From NCBI GenBank assembly GCA_019843655.1, contig JACDQD010000004.1, positions 29,399,872 to 29,463,871 of the forward strand: DNA of 64,000 bases, given 5' to 3'. A program made the position numbers and the translations under genes. The notes under the pieces were generated by a model. That model saw only the letters and a program-made list of their open reading frames with translations, searched no databases and was not told the origin of the DNA. This DNA is from Lethocerus indicus (lineage: Eukaryota; Arthropoda; Insecta; Hemiptera; Belostomatidae). This document shows, one piece after another, positions 1 through 14,200 of this stretch (its first letter is position 1; the number at the start of each line of letters is the position of its first letter).

Positions 1-3000
1 AGAAATTCGAACGAAAGGCTCACAACTCGAACAAGGTGAACAGAGCTCGAAATCTTTACTATATATTACCATTTTTTTTCTAAATTTAACTCAAACTATG
101 GTTACACGCAATTTTCACAAGATTTAATATGTTTTGCTTTATAATAACCTTAAACTAGTTACGCGTGTAGTCTCAAGAAGGCTTCAGTCTCCGCACGCTA
201 TTCGGGTCAGGTTCGTCGGGTCGATACAATGCACTGAGAATGCATAAAAAGTGCACTTAGTAAAATCATAATTAAACGTGATCCTTCGGCAGAAGTTTGA
301 AGCGTGTACGGGAAGTAATTAGGAAAAATTGTGGCGGGGAAGCACACAGCCCTTACTTAATGTTATGAGCGTATCGAGCGAAATTTTCCTGGGATATCGC
401 CGCTCTCACTCAAGTAGGCGGTGGCAACGAGAGAAAATTATAATGAGCTGCAGAATTTTTCTTTTTTTCGTAAATGGTAAGACTCAGTCACTTCGTTTCG
501 CAACGGAGGTTTAAAAATGGAATCGGGAAATCTAGTCAATCAAATCTGAATATCTTAGATATAACTTACGGTGTTAACTATTTTGGATTTACATTACAGC
601 TAGGCAATATGATTTGATATGAAAAAACTTACTTATAAATATAATTATTAAATTAAATTCACGAGATCGCACATTTTGAAGATTCAATTCAAACACAGTT
701 ACACTGTCCCATTCTTGCGCAATCCAGGACGCGTTGTTCACTGCACACGACAAATTTACTGTTATCGGCGCTTTGGTGTTATTAATAAATTCGGTTGTTA
801 GGCGAAGGGCGCGCCTACCAAAGGCGCGGTACAAACAGTCGAAGTAGGAAGGGAACAAAGGCCAAACTTAAACAAAGGAGATGGCCGCGGAAATTTGCAC
901 TAGAAATTTCCCCAAAGCCGGACCCAACGTAATTTTATAACATGTACGTTCACGGCGCTATGTGTTCAAAGTGCTAAGAACGCCAATGATTGGAAGTGAC
1001 GCTTTTGTGGCAAGGAACGATACGAAGGTTCACTTAAGAAAATGAAAAACCAATGGCAAAGTGATAGTGGTAGCGTAAAATATTGAGCGTTCATTATTAT
1101 TTTCGCCAGTTGTAAAAAAAACAGTAATTTATAAAGTGAGTTCAGTAAATTATCCATAAATGTTCTAGGGCACATTCCTAACTGCTCAATTTAAAGCTTA
1201 CTGACGTTGAATATCACATTAATTATAAATTCTAATAAACGAAGAACTTAACTTAGCAATTTTAGTAGTTACCGCTTTCATTTATTGCAACATTAAAAAT
1301 TATAAGTATTATAGTAGATTTATAGTTTTGTGGAAAAATTAATAGCACATTTTTCCTCGGTTAATATCCTAATTGAAACTGCCTGCGGGAAATACGGTCA
1401 TTATCGGGTTTCGTTCAATCAGTTCGTTCTGAAGTGAGATACTTTACAAATATTTTTAACCCGACGGTTTTGGTTTCTGGCCAAAATCCAAGTCTTACTT
1501 CTGGCCAAGCGTAAGTTATACTTGAAATTAATTATGGGTAATTTCTATGCTGAAAATATTCTACTTCAAACATATATTTATCAAATTATTAATCAAATTC
1601 TCGTACTCAGGGATAACATGAATTTACACGGTTGAAAATCACAATTGTGAAAAACAATTAGCTGTTAACTTTCAGCTTGGGTAATGTGGTGTTGTACAAT
1701 TACTGGACGTGAAGGAGACATGCGACTTAATTGATTAGAAGCCGAGGGCCAAGATTGCACTTTTTGTTATGAGCTGGTACGTGAATGGCACCCGGTCAGG
1801 GCAGAGCTCGTAAATTCAAAGGGCGTAGCGGGGCCTTTCTCGGCTGATTTGGGACCTTCTACCAGGGTCCCACACCTGACGCCCCCACCATATTTCAACC
1901 ATCTGTTCAACACGTACTCCTCACGCTCCCCCTCTAATGTCCCCTACCGCCCCAAACCTCTAGAAAGTGTCTACCGCCTCTACCCGGCCGACACACTTTC
2001 TCAGCTATCAAAGACACGAATCCAACGAACGGATTATCGAAGTTCCTTGAGAAAAATAAAGAATGAAATTCTTTAAGAAAATATACTGCGAATAGGAGAA
2101 TGATGGTCCGAACGAAGCCCATATAATAAAGAGCGCGATAAGAGGTTGAACTAGTTTACCCCTGAAAATTTATAAGAGAGCAAGGAAAACCGATCTGTAA
2201 AGAACGTGATTAAGATTCAGATACAGAACCAGGTAAGGATATACTACGAGCGTCAAGAACAGACAGAAAATCATGCATACTCCAGCATATTCCTCTCAAA
2301 AATAAAATATTATATGCCAAATTTGCAGTCAATTGCAAATTTACTGCTACACAATTACATGGTTCTGTGACTTGATAAATACTAAGCACCCGAGAGCATA
2401 CATTGCATGAAAATTGCACGTTTAGAATGAAGGTAATTATTGTAATTATCACACCAAATAACACCGAATTCAAAAAAATGTCCAACATATTTTTCATTCA
2501 CTTTCATAAGGATTATATTCACCAAGTATTCATTTACTGCGGCTTTAAATTGCCTCATAACCAATCCTGTAATGGGCTTCCGCATAAACGGTCGATAAAT
2601 TCTAAAAATAGAAAATTCCATTCCCGCTTAATACGAGTGAATCCCGAAGATATTGGGACAATAATTCTGCCTTTATTGAACACAAAGTTATTTTGAAAGA
2701 AACTGAATTCAGCTCTTTCGCAATTATCGAATATGAAAAGCCCGCTCATTCCAATGTCGATATGGACTCTAAACTGATCATAAAATAGCTTGTCTGAAGA
2801 TTTATTTTAAAATACACGATGGTTGGGAACAAACTCAATTTCTCCGGCATCTATCCCTGTATCTTAATCAAATCAATGTTGTGACTAGTGTGTAATTATT
2901 AGAAATAAAATTAAGTCCGTTTTTGTGATTTTTATGTTACATTTTTATAATTTACAACGTTAATGTCCAATGTAGATATTGGATTTTCATAAAATACATT

Positions 3001-6000
3001 TCTGGGAATTGGAAATGGGCGCTGGTCGGCGCTATATTGAAATAGTTTGGCCAGCGGGGCGGTACAGTACACAAATCGCGGCGAGTTAAGTTGAGTTCTC
3101 TTTTGGTAGCGGCGTGGGCGGTCGCTCTCAGTCATGTTTGTCAACTAGAACTCATCAGCAGGTTCGCCCTGGGTCAGGCGGGCTTTGGCCGACGCCGACT
3201 CTATTGAATGGCCGCAGTCGGACGACGGACCCCGTACAAAGGACGGCCCATAATCCGGTTAATTTCGAGTGGAACTTCCCCAAGCTCAACCGGTTTCCCC
3301 GGACCGTGCATTCTGCATTGACTGTCGGCAGAGCAGACGCTACAACAGATATCTTCCCGACAATACTCCCGGGATATATTTTATTCTGGACGTTTAATTA
3401 AAAACGAATAAATACTAAATATATACAGTTTTAAACAAGCGCAGAATTAATTTATTGCCCCACTTTAATCACGTATCGGTAAATGAATTGAAATCCGTAC
3501 ACGAAATATCCCAATAAGGAGTTATCCTAATGCCCAATTTAATGGTTTCGGGAACCTTCATGGTTGAATTTCAATACGTAATCAGAGCAGCATATTCGTT
3601 ATGTCGTACTCTGTGTCACTGTTGCGCTTCTTCGATAAACCCGGCTGAAACATTTCGACAGTACTGCGAATGAGGGCAATTTCGGCCTCCTCATTAATAC
3701 GCGATTCCCGGATGACGCACCCTATCCGGTTGTGTCTTTCCCATATGAGTAGTAGACCGTTAGCATCAAATGAAGAGATTTTACTTTTATATTTAATGTT
3801 TTAAAAATGCGTTTTGCCAATAAAATTATAGCTTCCAGTTATTGGAGCTCAATGACTTCATATTCGAGTGATGACAATCTCCTCAATACATTCTGATTTT
3901 TTAAAACCAATTTAACTGTGAAAGTATAACTAATTAAACAGAATTTTCCTCCAGATATTAATTGCCGCTTTTAGAGGATTCTGTGGTAGTAATTATATTT
4001 TTCCTATCCCCCAGTTATTCTAGTGACTATTTTATGATATCACTACACTATCAGTTACTTGTGATGGCAAAATGTTGTCGCTTATAGCGGAAATTAATGT
4101 CACGAAAACAATTATAGTTCACCCGATATTTAGGGTTACATTCTCGCGTTCCGGCTATTACAGCCGCGCCTGTACGGTCGGGGTTGGGTGTCTTCAACCG
4201 CACGTACAAGCGGTACCGCCTAGTTATATCCAGACTCCCAAGATAATTATCTAGGACTCTCGTCATTATCCCGTAAATTCAACCTGTTCTCGGCGGGGCG
4301 GGAGCACTTAGGGGCGGCGTCGGCGCGCTAAACTCTCGTCCCCGCCCCGCCCCCGCCACCGAACAAACTGCTCTTATCCACCACCGCTCTTAACATCCAT
4401 TCCATTCGTGCCGGCAGAATTCGCTCTTCTATTAAAGGGGAATTGAATGCGGCGTTTCTCGTTACTTTCGCGTTTCCCGAGTACCCAATAATCCGATATC
4501 TCATTGCACAGTAACGAATAATCGATCAAAAAGTGTTGGCAAAATCATGCAAAATAATTGACACAAACGGCTCCTAAAAATGAATCCGTCCGGGCGAAAA
4601 TGGTAGGGAAATTGACATAATTGAGATCGTATATTCGAGAGAATAAGTAGATAGAAGAGTTTATTTAAAAAAAAGCGGTTAACGTTCATGCCGTCGGAAA
4701 AATTTCTCCTGGAATTTCACAAAGAGTATAAGGCTCCATTAACAATAATTATACAGAATTAATGAAGGTGAACATATTCATAACATCTCCTTCCTAATAC
4801 AATAAAACGTCGCTAAAATGATAACTAATGGGCTTTTTAGAATAATTTTTAGAATAACACATATGTGCACTTAACTTAAACGCACGAACGCTATGATTTC
4901 ATGAAATATTTCAGCCGGTTTTTTTATCAATTATGTTGAATCCACAGCTTCACTAGTGTCATCTATACTGGAGTTCTGAAGTGAAATTCAATGGCATTTC
5001 TCGGAAGGACCCTGAGAAATAAATCGAACAGTGAAAGGTCGGTCGGCCAAAGGGGGGCAGCTAAACTTGATGGATGACCCCGGATCTATCTCAAGATTGG
5101 TTTTTCATCAGGAATTTGTACCAAATCTTGTCCCGCCAAATGGATGGGCGACACTCAGAGGCGACCCCGCCGCTGACCGCCCTTTGATAAGCCCAGCACA
5201 TTCTACCGCCATCAAATGAAAATACGATCGTTTGAACAGGTAAAAAAAGGGGGAAAAAGCCCTAGATCTTGAAATGGGCCAATCGTCGCCTGTTTTCTAT
5301 CATCCGGCGGACGTTTTAATCCGACACTCTCGGATGTCTCAAAAATACAATTCCAAACTCATTAGTATTATATAATTACGAAGTAGAAACTCTACATCGA
5401 GATTTATATACACTAAAACCGTGTCATGTGGGAATATACGAAAATATCAATCACAATTGTCAAATTGTGCAATAATCAAACGCATCTATATTCGGGAATT
5501 TTCTATCATATTACTGCCTAGATTCTTCTACCTTATTTTCAATAACATAAGGGCGTAAATTTTAAATTTTAAAACGAAGCTATTGTTGCTCTATTACACA
5601 TGGCAGATCCTTTCTTCCTCTGCTGTTTAAATGAATGTCAACCATATATAAGTATGGTTATGTATAAGTAAATTTATTGGGTGGATGATAAACTGTCTAC
5701 TATAATTTTTTACAGGGGAGGGTAACACATTTCCTAGAATAACTTTTTGTAGATTTTGAATTCAAATACAGGGTATTTGTTTATTTATCCATAAATCATT
5801 ACACGGAAGGTATCTGGTAATTATAAAATTATTAATTAATAGGATTTTGGCATTAGACACATTGAATGTCTCGCTCTTGTGAGAAAAAGATAAAATTAAG
5901 CGCCGAGGGCTAACACAATTTTGTTTGAGGGGCCGCTTGATGATACGTTTTGCAAGCCATGAACATTTGTTGCAATTACGAACACGACATTAAATAACAA

Positions 6001-9000
6001 ATTAATTTAGCTCAAGTGAAGCCCCTGGCACGTATAATGAGGTTACCCGCCAGGCTGTCGTTTGAATTATGTCCCTCGAGGAGGTCGTCAGAATGAAACG
6101 GGAACTTTAAAAGCGTGCGAGTGTGCCAAATTGTTAACAATCCGCCCCTTCAAAGATCTCTGCCGCCGGCCTCCCATCATCGCCTTTCTTCACATGAACT
6201 CCGTCCCATTCAGCTTTCTCCTTTAGTTTCTCCATTCAAAGCTGTTTTTGAAAAGGCTAAATAGGGCCTCTTCGCAAATAGGAACAAATAAATATATTCA
6301 TGTTATTAAAGGTTAACGTGAATGGAATAAGTAGGATATCACTTATGGGAAATGATCTTTCACATTTCTGTCAAAGCAATAATTCCTATTAATTTTTATT
6401 AATATACTACCTGCCCCATCTTGGTGATTTGATAATATAATGTAAAAACAGTATATCTCACATGCTAATTGATATACATTAAAAAATGTTTTAGCCACTG
6501 GCTCTTGAACTTCTCCCTCACTTATTAATAATTTTAATAATATTAATTTGAACGTTCTAGTTGACCATATAGCATATGTTTAAATTGATATTAAGTGCCA
6601 AATATCAGAGACATTTTCTATAAGCCTTGATTTTGAAACTGTTACCGAATTGCCTAATTCGGCATGAACTGGAAAGTTAACTGAAAGGTCGAATGAATCT
6701 ACCTGAAAATAAAGTAGATTAATGTATAACAGGATTAGGACATCAAAGGAAAATGTTTCCGTACTGTGTTCCATAGGAGTTTGCCCTTTATAATGGGGAA
6801 GCAGTAGGGAAATAAGAAGAACGCTAACGGCGTCATTTGCGAATAAAATGGATAAAGGCAGTAAGGTTTGAAATTAACGCCTACCAATCGTCTTGTGTCA
6901 AACAGATTTAAAATCAAGAAAACTTCCTGGGACCTGCCGAAGAATTGAAGATCCCAGGCGAGTTAAATTATTTTCTAGCTAGGAAAACATTGATCGGAGA
7001 ATGAAAGTAGAGTGAAGTACTAATCAAGGATAAATTGCAACCATCTATACCTGAATCGAAATCGTGAAAAATGGAAGAAATTAAAGAAGTAAAGTCGATC
7101 ATCAAATGACAGTTACTGATCGACAGGGACGTTAGTAATCTCTGACTTCGCAGTATGGGATAAATGAGAATGACCAACGAACCCGTGGGTTGAAAACGTC
7201 TACGACTGCAATAGCAGAGTTGCAGAAGATACAAGATATTGCGCGATGGCGAAGTTCAACAAAAGGACTTCGTCTATTTTCGGTGACATCTAGAACATTT
7301 TGGAAGCACTCTCTGAATTAACCATTTCAGACAATCACGGTTCCTACATAAAGCAAGTTAGAATGCGTGAGGATTAAGGTTGCAAATGCGCCCTACTTCC
7401 TTAAAAACACACGACCGATTTACGATTGTACAACTATAGAACGTGTTCTAGTAGAGCTAGAGTTACAGAGAAATATTACACAGCACGTCTTAATTGTACA
7501 CGATATCTCTATATCCTGTTCTCTGTATGAAGTATAAGAAACGTATTGAAGGAAATGGTACTAAAATTCTTTTACCTACATGTATGTACTTGTTTATGTG
7601 TATAAACATCAAAGAAATATGGCTCTTAATATGGATACCGAATACCGTTGCATACCGTTGTTGGAACCGAACGGAATTTCAGACGAATATAATGCGTCTG
7701 TACAGCGTTGTTGGGAACGATTTATAGTCACATGAATGACCGAATTGAATTTCACTGAAAGGCACAAATGTTTAATTGCTAATAATGCGATCGTGTTCAA
7801 TTAGCAGGGGCCGTGTCGCCGAATAATCCCCCAAATACAGTCGAAGCTTTGCAACGAAATCTGGGCCATTAATCAGTGGCGACCCGCCATCCAGTGAGCA
7901 CCGATCGAAAGCCGAATTCGACGAATGGCTCCTCATCCTCTGGACGGCTCCGATGTCTTCTAGCTTGCCAGAATCCAAATTCTCCGATTAGATTTCATTA
8001 CTATTAAAATATGCATTGTTATCACTCATTGGGGAAGTACCCCAACGTAGATTCTCGTAAGTATGCACAGGCGACGGAAAGTATAGAGCACAAATTATGT
8101 CCCAATATATGCGTATATAGATTTAGAAATAACCGCGGCCAACCCCGGGCCCGTCTCATGATTCTGGCGCCTGTAGTGGGCCTTTGTAAAGCTCAGAGTA
8201 AAGCTTAGGTACTGGAGAAAGTAACTAAAAGTCTCGAAATTACGTAAATCGAGGAGCCTAGGCCAACGGGTCCGATTTACTTTACCCGCTAATAGCAGTC
8301 GGTGTAGGAACAAGGCGGGGGAAGTGGAGTAGCCATAGGCACAAGAGCCAAGTGTGAGACATGACAGTCGCATTAGTGGCCCGGTACCGGCTCCTGTTGG
8401 TACCGTCGGGACGTTCCCTACCAGTGGGACGTGTAACTAACAGTGGGGGTGGGATTACGCGGGTCGCCTGAACTTTGTCCGAGCACGGCCGGGACAAAGA
8501 CCGTGCAATAATGGGACATGATCCACACTGGGATCATTAGAAACTAGGGCCGAATCCTCTAGTAAAAAGCCGGTGACATTCGCTGCATCGTCTTTCTAAT
8601 TAGTACAAAGGTCCACCCCGTCAATTAAATACAGAATGAACCCCGTCTTTAATAGGCGAAACGCCCAGTGGAATTAAATTCTCGAAAATGACAGATACGA
8701 GAGGTATACAAAAGAACAACAAACCTAACCCTTAAAGCACATGACTAACAATATAGTGTGCAATATATACGACATACTGAGGAAACAAATTAATAATAGA
8801 TTAATAACAATAACAATAATAATAATAACAAAATTAATAATACATAAAAGGAGAATTATAAATTTTATAAAAATTACCGGCACAATTTGTTTCAATCTGT
8901 AACAAATTTACAGCAAACTGAAGAAGTAACGTTAAAAATCAATTTTAATCCAAAACGATCTTCTAAATGTCCGGTAGCACACGAGCGAAATGTATTATTG

Positions 9001-9598
9001 CCAATCGCGAGAGTGAAATTGTTCCGTAACGGCTCCAAATAATCGAACAGCTCTTCAGCAATTTGGGGAAGGAAGAGTTGGAGTTCGTGAAAATTTAGTT
9101 TGTCGGCCACTTCGGGCGGAGTTTAAGGAATTTAATTTCACCACTCCGCTCCCAATAGGAAATGGGAGGTTGGCATTCCAAATTACACATATTCTTATTA
9201 ACCTGCCCTCCAGGCCAGCTGAACACATTTTAGGCCGGCATTCGCATTGGTTGGAACAGTAAAAGCAATTTCCCCTTATGGCCCGGGCTGTGGCCCCTGT
9301 TCTTCTTAATTATGTTCCACTAAATTAACACTTTCCAGTTTCACTACAACCGTAATTATTGTTCTGAAACGATTGATTTTTACTCTAATGTAAATACATG
9401 TAATTTAAAATGTAATACATTAGGACACGTTTCTGTCCTTTAATCGACAAAGTGATATATGCAACACTGAGCCAACCATGCTATATACCAGAATAACTTT
9501 AGTTATTGGATACACTAAACAAAATCAAACAGTATAAAATTTTGCTGCAAGCAGCAAAGAATAATATTAACATCAACATTACATAAATTTACAGTGTA
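1..9598. other. Presumed receptor intron, distal part; no gene seen
   Basis: AT-rich sequence broken by GC patches near 1.8-2.0, 3.0-3.35, 4.28-4.37, 5.0-5.2 and 8.1-8.6 kb. No exon, RNA gene or complete transposon was recognised on either strand. The part at about 6.58-7.4 kb differs in being purine-rich on the plus strand with few long A/T runs, possibly an old degraded element. Open frames here mostly start at TTG or GTG and have no family resemblance. Confidence 0.5.
8791..8845. repeat. AT-rich (TAA)n-like simple repeat
   Basis: Degenerate TAA/CAA units such as AATAATAATAATAACAAAAT in an otherwise structureless AT-rich area. Confidence 0.5.
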
Positions 9599-9790
9599 TT
9601 ATCGGTCAAATATATATTTGATCACACAACTGGTTACAACTATTAGATTCTGACTTCCAAATATATGACAGGAAACCTATCTGGTATTGTGTATTTGCGA
9701 TCCAACAAACTTTAGTTAAGTACATTTCCGCACCACTATCAGGGGGCACTAGTTTATCGGTGCAAGTGCACCCAACGAACATTAGACATA
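9599..9790. mobile_element. Foldback-type repeat family, member A
   Basis: It begins with a palindromic TCAAATATATATTTGA motif and shares a body of about 110 bp with members B and D (CACAACTGGTTACAACTATT, TCTGACTTCCAAATATATGA, GGAAACCTAT). The body is followed by the roughly 71-bp subrepeat in inverted orientation (CACTAGTTTATCGGTGCAAG and the flanking bases). A stretch of about 80 bp present in B and D after the body is deleted here. No arm with the outward reading frame is attached. Confidence 0.5.
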
Positions 9791-11265
9791 ACGACATTAG
9801 ACGATACAAACACTTGGATCAATAGTTTCAATTTACAATATGTTTTACTTTTTTTTTATCCACTCATCGTTACAATCAATTCAGATGAAGTGTTCCTGGA
9901 CCGAACATTTATTTTCAACATGCAGGGGCTTTATAATGGGCCGAAAATTCACAGAAATGTTACAAATTGTAATTATCGTTTAAATTAACGCCGCGCTTGC
10001 ACCTCCTCTCAAATTGAGTGTAATTTAACACGTCATTTGCACGAGTGTCACGTAGGCCGATAGAATTAAAAAGTTACAACAATTAAAATGAGTTACAACG
10101 TCACCTTTCCTCTTTTTTTGTCGGAAATCTGTAATTTACTTAAGGCGGTAATTTGTTTTCGGAGAATAATTGGGTGATCTTTTTTTAATAATGTCCCGTT
10201 GAGGGAGATATTTATGAATGCTCCGCTTTACTATCCAAATGAAGCCGAATTGCCGAAAATTGTTAAACAGTCGTTTAAAGAACATGTAAGCGGATTTAAT
10301 ATTATTTTATATATCCCCGTATTGCGCATTTATCTCCAACCGGCAGAGGATTATATCGCATTGGCTGCGTTTCTGATATACGCGAGCCGAGTTCAAAACG
10401 ATGTTGGATCATCCGCGGGAAATAGGTGTTTGAGCATTATTGGCACGTACGTCGAGTGGGCGAGAATTCATTTAACATTTTTATTCCCGTTTCCACGGCC
10501 CCCGGGTTCACGTTATACATTTTTAAATCGCGGACGATTGCTACTCGGAAAAACCGAGTGTTCACCGGTGTTCACAAGAGACAGGACAGCCCCAACGATT
10601 TATACATTTTTGATTCCGTTCCCGTTATAAAATTATGAAGCGATTTCAACAGTTCAGTTGAGTTAATTGTGCTGTATCTAAATTTTAATCCTGAATCGCG
10701 GATTTAGATTGATTTTGAGAGGGAATTTAGTCGGTGTTGCTTGTACAATTAGTACCTTCAGAGACTTTGGAACAGAAAAGCGGGTTCGCACCGGAATTAA
10801 CAAATATGGCAAATATATAATACCAATGCTTATTTGAGATCGAATGAATTCAGAGATTCTAGTTGATGAAAATTTGGTTCACTACCGTTATTCGAACACA
10901 GGATCTGTTCATCAGGCAGGTAAGATTTCTTTCCGGGATGAAAGATAAATTTAAAAATGGGATTACATTTTGGGAATTCCCCAATGAAAGTACATTAATC
11001 TAGGCATCATTAATTACCATTGAAATTTAAAGAGACCCACTTATGCGCAATTGTTGAGTTTATTAAAATATGCTTTGGAATTAAATGGGTTCCAACAACT
11101 CTTTTCTGGGAGAACGGAAATTTCGTTAGCCTCAACTCGAAATCCGTTTAATCAGCCGTAAAATTTTCGAGGCAGGGAAACGCGAATAACTTTAGGGCCG
11201 GGCAGGGAAATTTCCATTTAAATACGAGAAATGAAGGGGGGTCCAGAATCGCGAAAAAGTGTGAA

Positions 11266-11282
11266 CTCTCTCTCTCTCTCTC
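11266..11282. repeat. Short (CT)n run
   Basis: About eight CT units followed by CCCCTCC. No other structure is associated. Confidence 0.5.
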
Positions 11283-14200
11283 CCCTCCATTGGGGGCTAA
11301 AAACTAAATAATGTTGAGTCGTGAACGGACTAAACCAAAACCCCCCTTCCCCCCTACCGCCGTGCCATCATCCCCCTGAAACCACAGAGAGGAAGCACTA
11401 CTCAAGCCGAGCTCTCGACCTTCGACTTGCCAAGGCAACTTTCAAGTGGGCGTACTTTATATTACTTTTTTACCCCGAACCGTGTTTATTTGAAATTCGC
11501 TCCTCCTTTCTCCATAGCGCTGTCGATATTTTAAACAACATTGTTTTACCGCTCTCTCTTCCATTTTCACGGCCGCTATATCAAATCAACTGTATCCCTC
11601 TAAACAGTCATAATTTCACACTTAGAGAGTTATTCGCGCTACTAAATCCAAGTCGTAAACGTCGTTTAATTACAATCCGGGGCGGTAAATGTAAACCGTA
11701 ATGCGCACACAACAGGCATACGTAATATCACATTTCATTATCCCCAGGTGCTGAGATAAATGATAAAGAAACAACGATGTTTCCATTTAACAAACATTTC
11801 ATGGCTCATGAGACTCAACCAAAACTAATCAATAATTACGAATAATGAATTTATCATTGGAGAATTACATATTTCGCTGTCGTTGGACATCCACATATCG
11901 AGTATGGAGTGATCTCGAGTTACGTGCTATGTTGCAGGATGTGTGTTTCAGTTAAGGCATTAATTAAAAAGATGCTGTAAATAATTTGCGCGAGACATCT
12001 GTTTACGTACGCTGTAATGTTTAACAAATAATTTTGAGTACAGGTGGAATATTTAATTAAACATTTAAAAATGTAAAAAAAATAGTTAAGTGCAGCACTT
12101 AGAACACTCGTAAAAATTAATTTCGATTTACTGACGATGCGAGAAATATGTTTGTCTTATAGAATAATTAATGGTTACGAATATTATATTTAAAATACTC
12201 ATTTGCCACCAGAAAGAAAGATTGATTAATAATACCGGTTTCGGTCCTCCACAGAAACAACGGGAATTTTATTGGAGCATATTTTCCGAAGCGTCGAACC
12301 TTATGATTGATTGTTGGCCGGAGTAATTTGAATACTTTCACGGGGACTAGCTCTCTCAATAAAGAATATTCAGCTCCTAGTTTGCGGCTGTTGGTTTGAA
12401 ACTTTTGAATAAAATACGGCCGGGTTAAAAATAGTTCTTCTCCGCTGGGCCTATTACTCAAAAATCTTCAATGCCGGCGTCAAGATTGACATTTCAATAC
12501 CCAAGAGTTTTATAAATTTTAAAAGTTAGGCAAGCCTATTGATATACTATGGGTGGCTTGATTTTGTCCTTCCGTGACGCCAATTGGGTTCCGCCCGATC
12601 TGTCTGCCGCTCCGGCCATTTAGATATTTCTAGAATTTTCAATAGAATTTTATTCGGACATTATTTTTCCCCCCGGCTGTCATCGCGGACCATCGAGACC
12701 GGGATTTCAACTCGGGATCCAATTCCCCGGAGTCGTACAGAATCATTTTCAGAAAAATTCCCCCACTCCCCCGGCGCCAGATTCCCAACCTTAGAAGCTC
12801 AAATCCCTTTTATAAACCTCTTACTACAATAGCTTATACTCGGGCCTGTCCCCGGCTGGAGAGGGCCTCTGAATAAAATTCCCTTTGTATTTTGTTTGTC
12901 CCCCTCAAATCTTTACTTTACTGCAAAAGGAGAAGGAACATTTTCGGGCACCTGTATTAACAGTCTACTTAGAGTGTCATCAACAGTATTTAGTAAACTT
13001 TTCCAAATTGTTTTGTTCTTTCGAGCCCGTAGCGATATTGGAATTAATACCCAGATATTCGGTACTACGGGAATAATGAATTACGCTGAATTATCTCTAG
13101 TCTTACTCATTCACCTTCGACTGTTTTAGGTGTAATGAATTGGGAAAATGCAATTAACCGTGAATTGCTTACTCCTAAAGTAAATAATAAAGTAACGCAT
13201 AAAGGAATGAACAATGTTGGTATTTCGTCGAGGCTGGACCGCCCACAAGAACAAACAAGAAATATTATATTTTCTTCGATATTGACCCGGCCGATATAAA
13301 TATACGTATAAGGAAAGTGAAACAAAAATGTGGAAAGTAGTCTGGAAGTGGATAGATAAGGCTGGTGGAATGAATTAAGGGCGGTGGGGCCAATAGGGCG
13401 CACCTGGGTTTGGGGCATATTGAAGGGGGAGCGCTTTCATAGTCCCCGTCACTCCCGGAATTCGGGACTGCGACCCAGATCTCGGGCACCGGCAACCGGT
13501 GAAGAATACAGCGGCAAATGTGGAACGACGTTCTTCGGGGAGAATGCGCCGAGGAGAGGATCGGTATCCGAGATTGAATTCAACGATGGTCTTTATTTTA
13601 CAGTGGAGAACTTGGGCCCCGCAACCCTGCGACACTGTATACGACAGTAGCTAAAACTGTGTCTCGGGGCTATAAATTTAGCCGACATATCTGATTAATA
13701 GATCACTTATTTGGTTATTTCAACGCCGTAACGTACGCATTTACAGATTTCTTGTACGTCTGTTACTAACTAAAGCTGACGAGATGCTTCACAGGAAACA
13801 GACACTAGAGAAAATAATAAAAGAATGCTACTGAAATAGCAAGCAGTCGAGACCACCGAAGGCCTCCAGCATTATGATATAAAAAGGTCTACGTTCCTTG
13901 TACATTTTAAGCCTCTTCAAATTAACAGTATCTAAATTGTAAATTTATTCTTATGACTTATTAAGATCTTTGTACAGTAATCATTTGAAATTAGTCTCGA
14001 ATTCAATTTTCAGCGATGGGTGAGGTATTGAAAAATAATAACCATTCCACCACAGGCCCTTTCTATATTTCAGGTCGTTCAAATATGAATTGTAAATGGG
14101 GAGCTTTTATTACCACCCCCTCAGACTGGAAAGAATTGAAAGAGGGTAGTATATGAGAAAATACAGTTAAGGATAACTGGGGAAATACCTTCCTGTTATT

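Noticed and set aside
10199..10630. 143-codon plus-strand open frame
   Set aside because: It starts at TTG, its first ATG is internal, and the protein has no recognisable domain. There is no supporting promoter or splice context.
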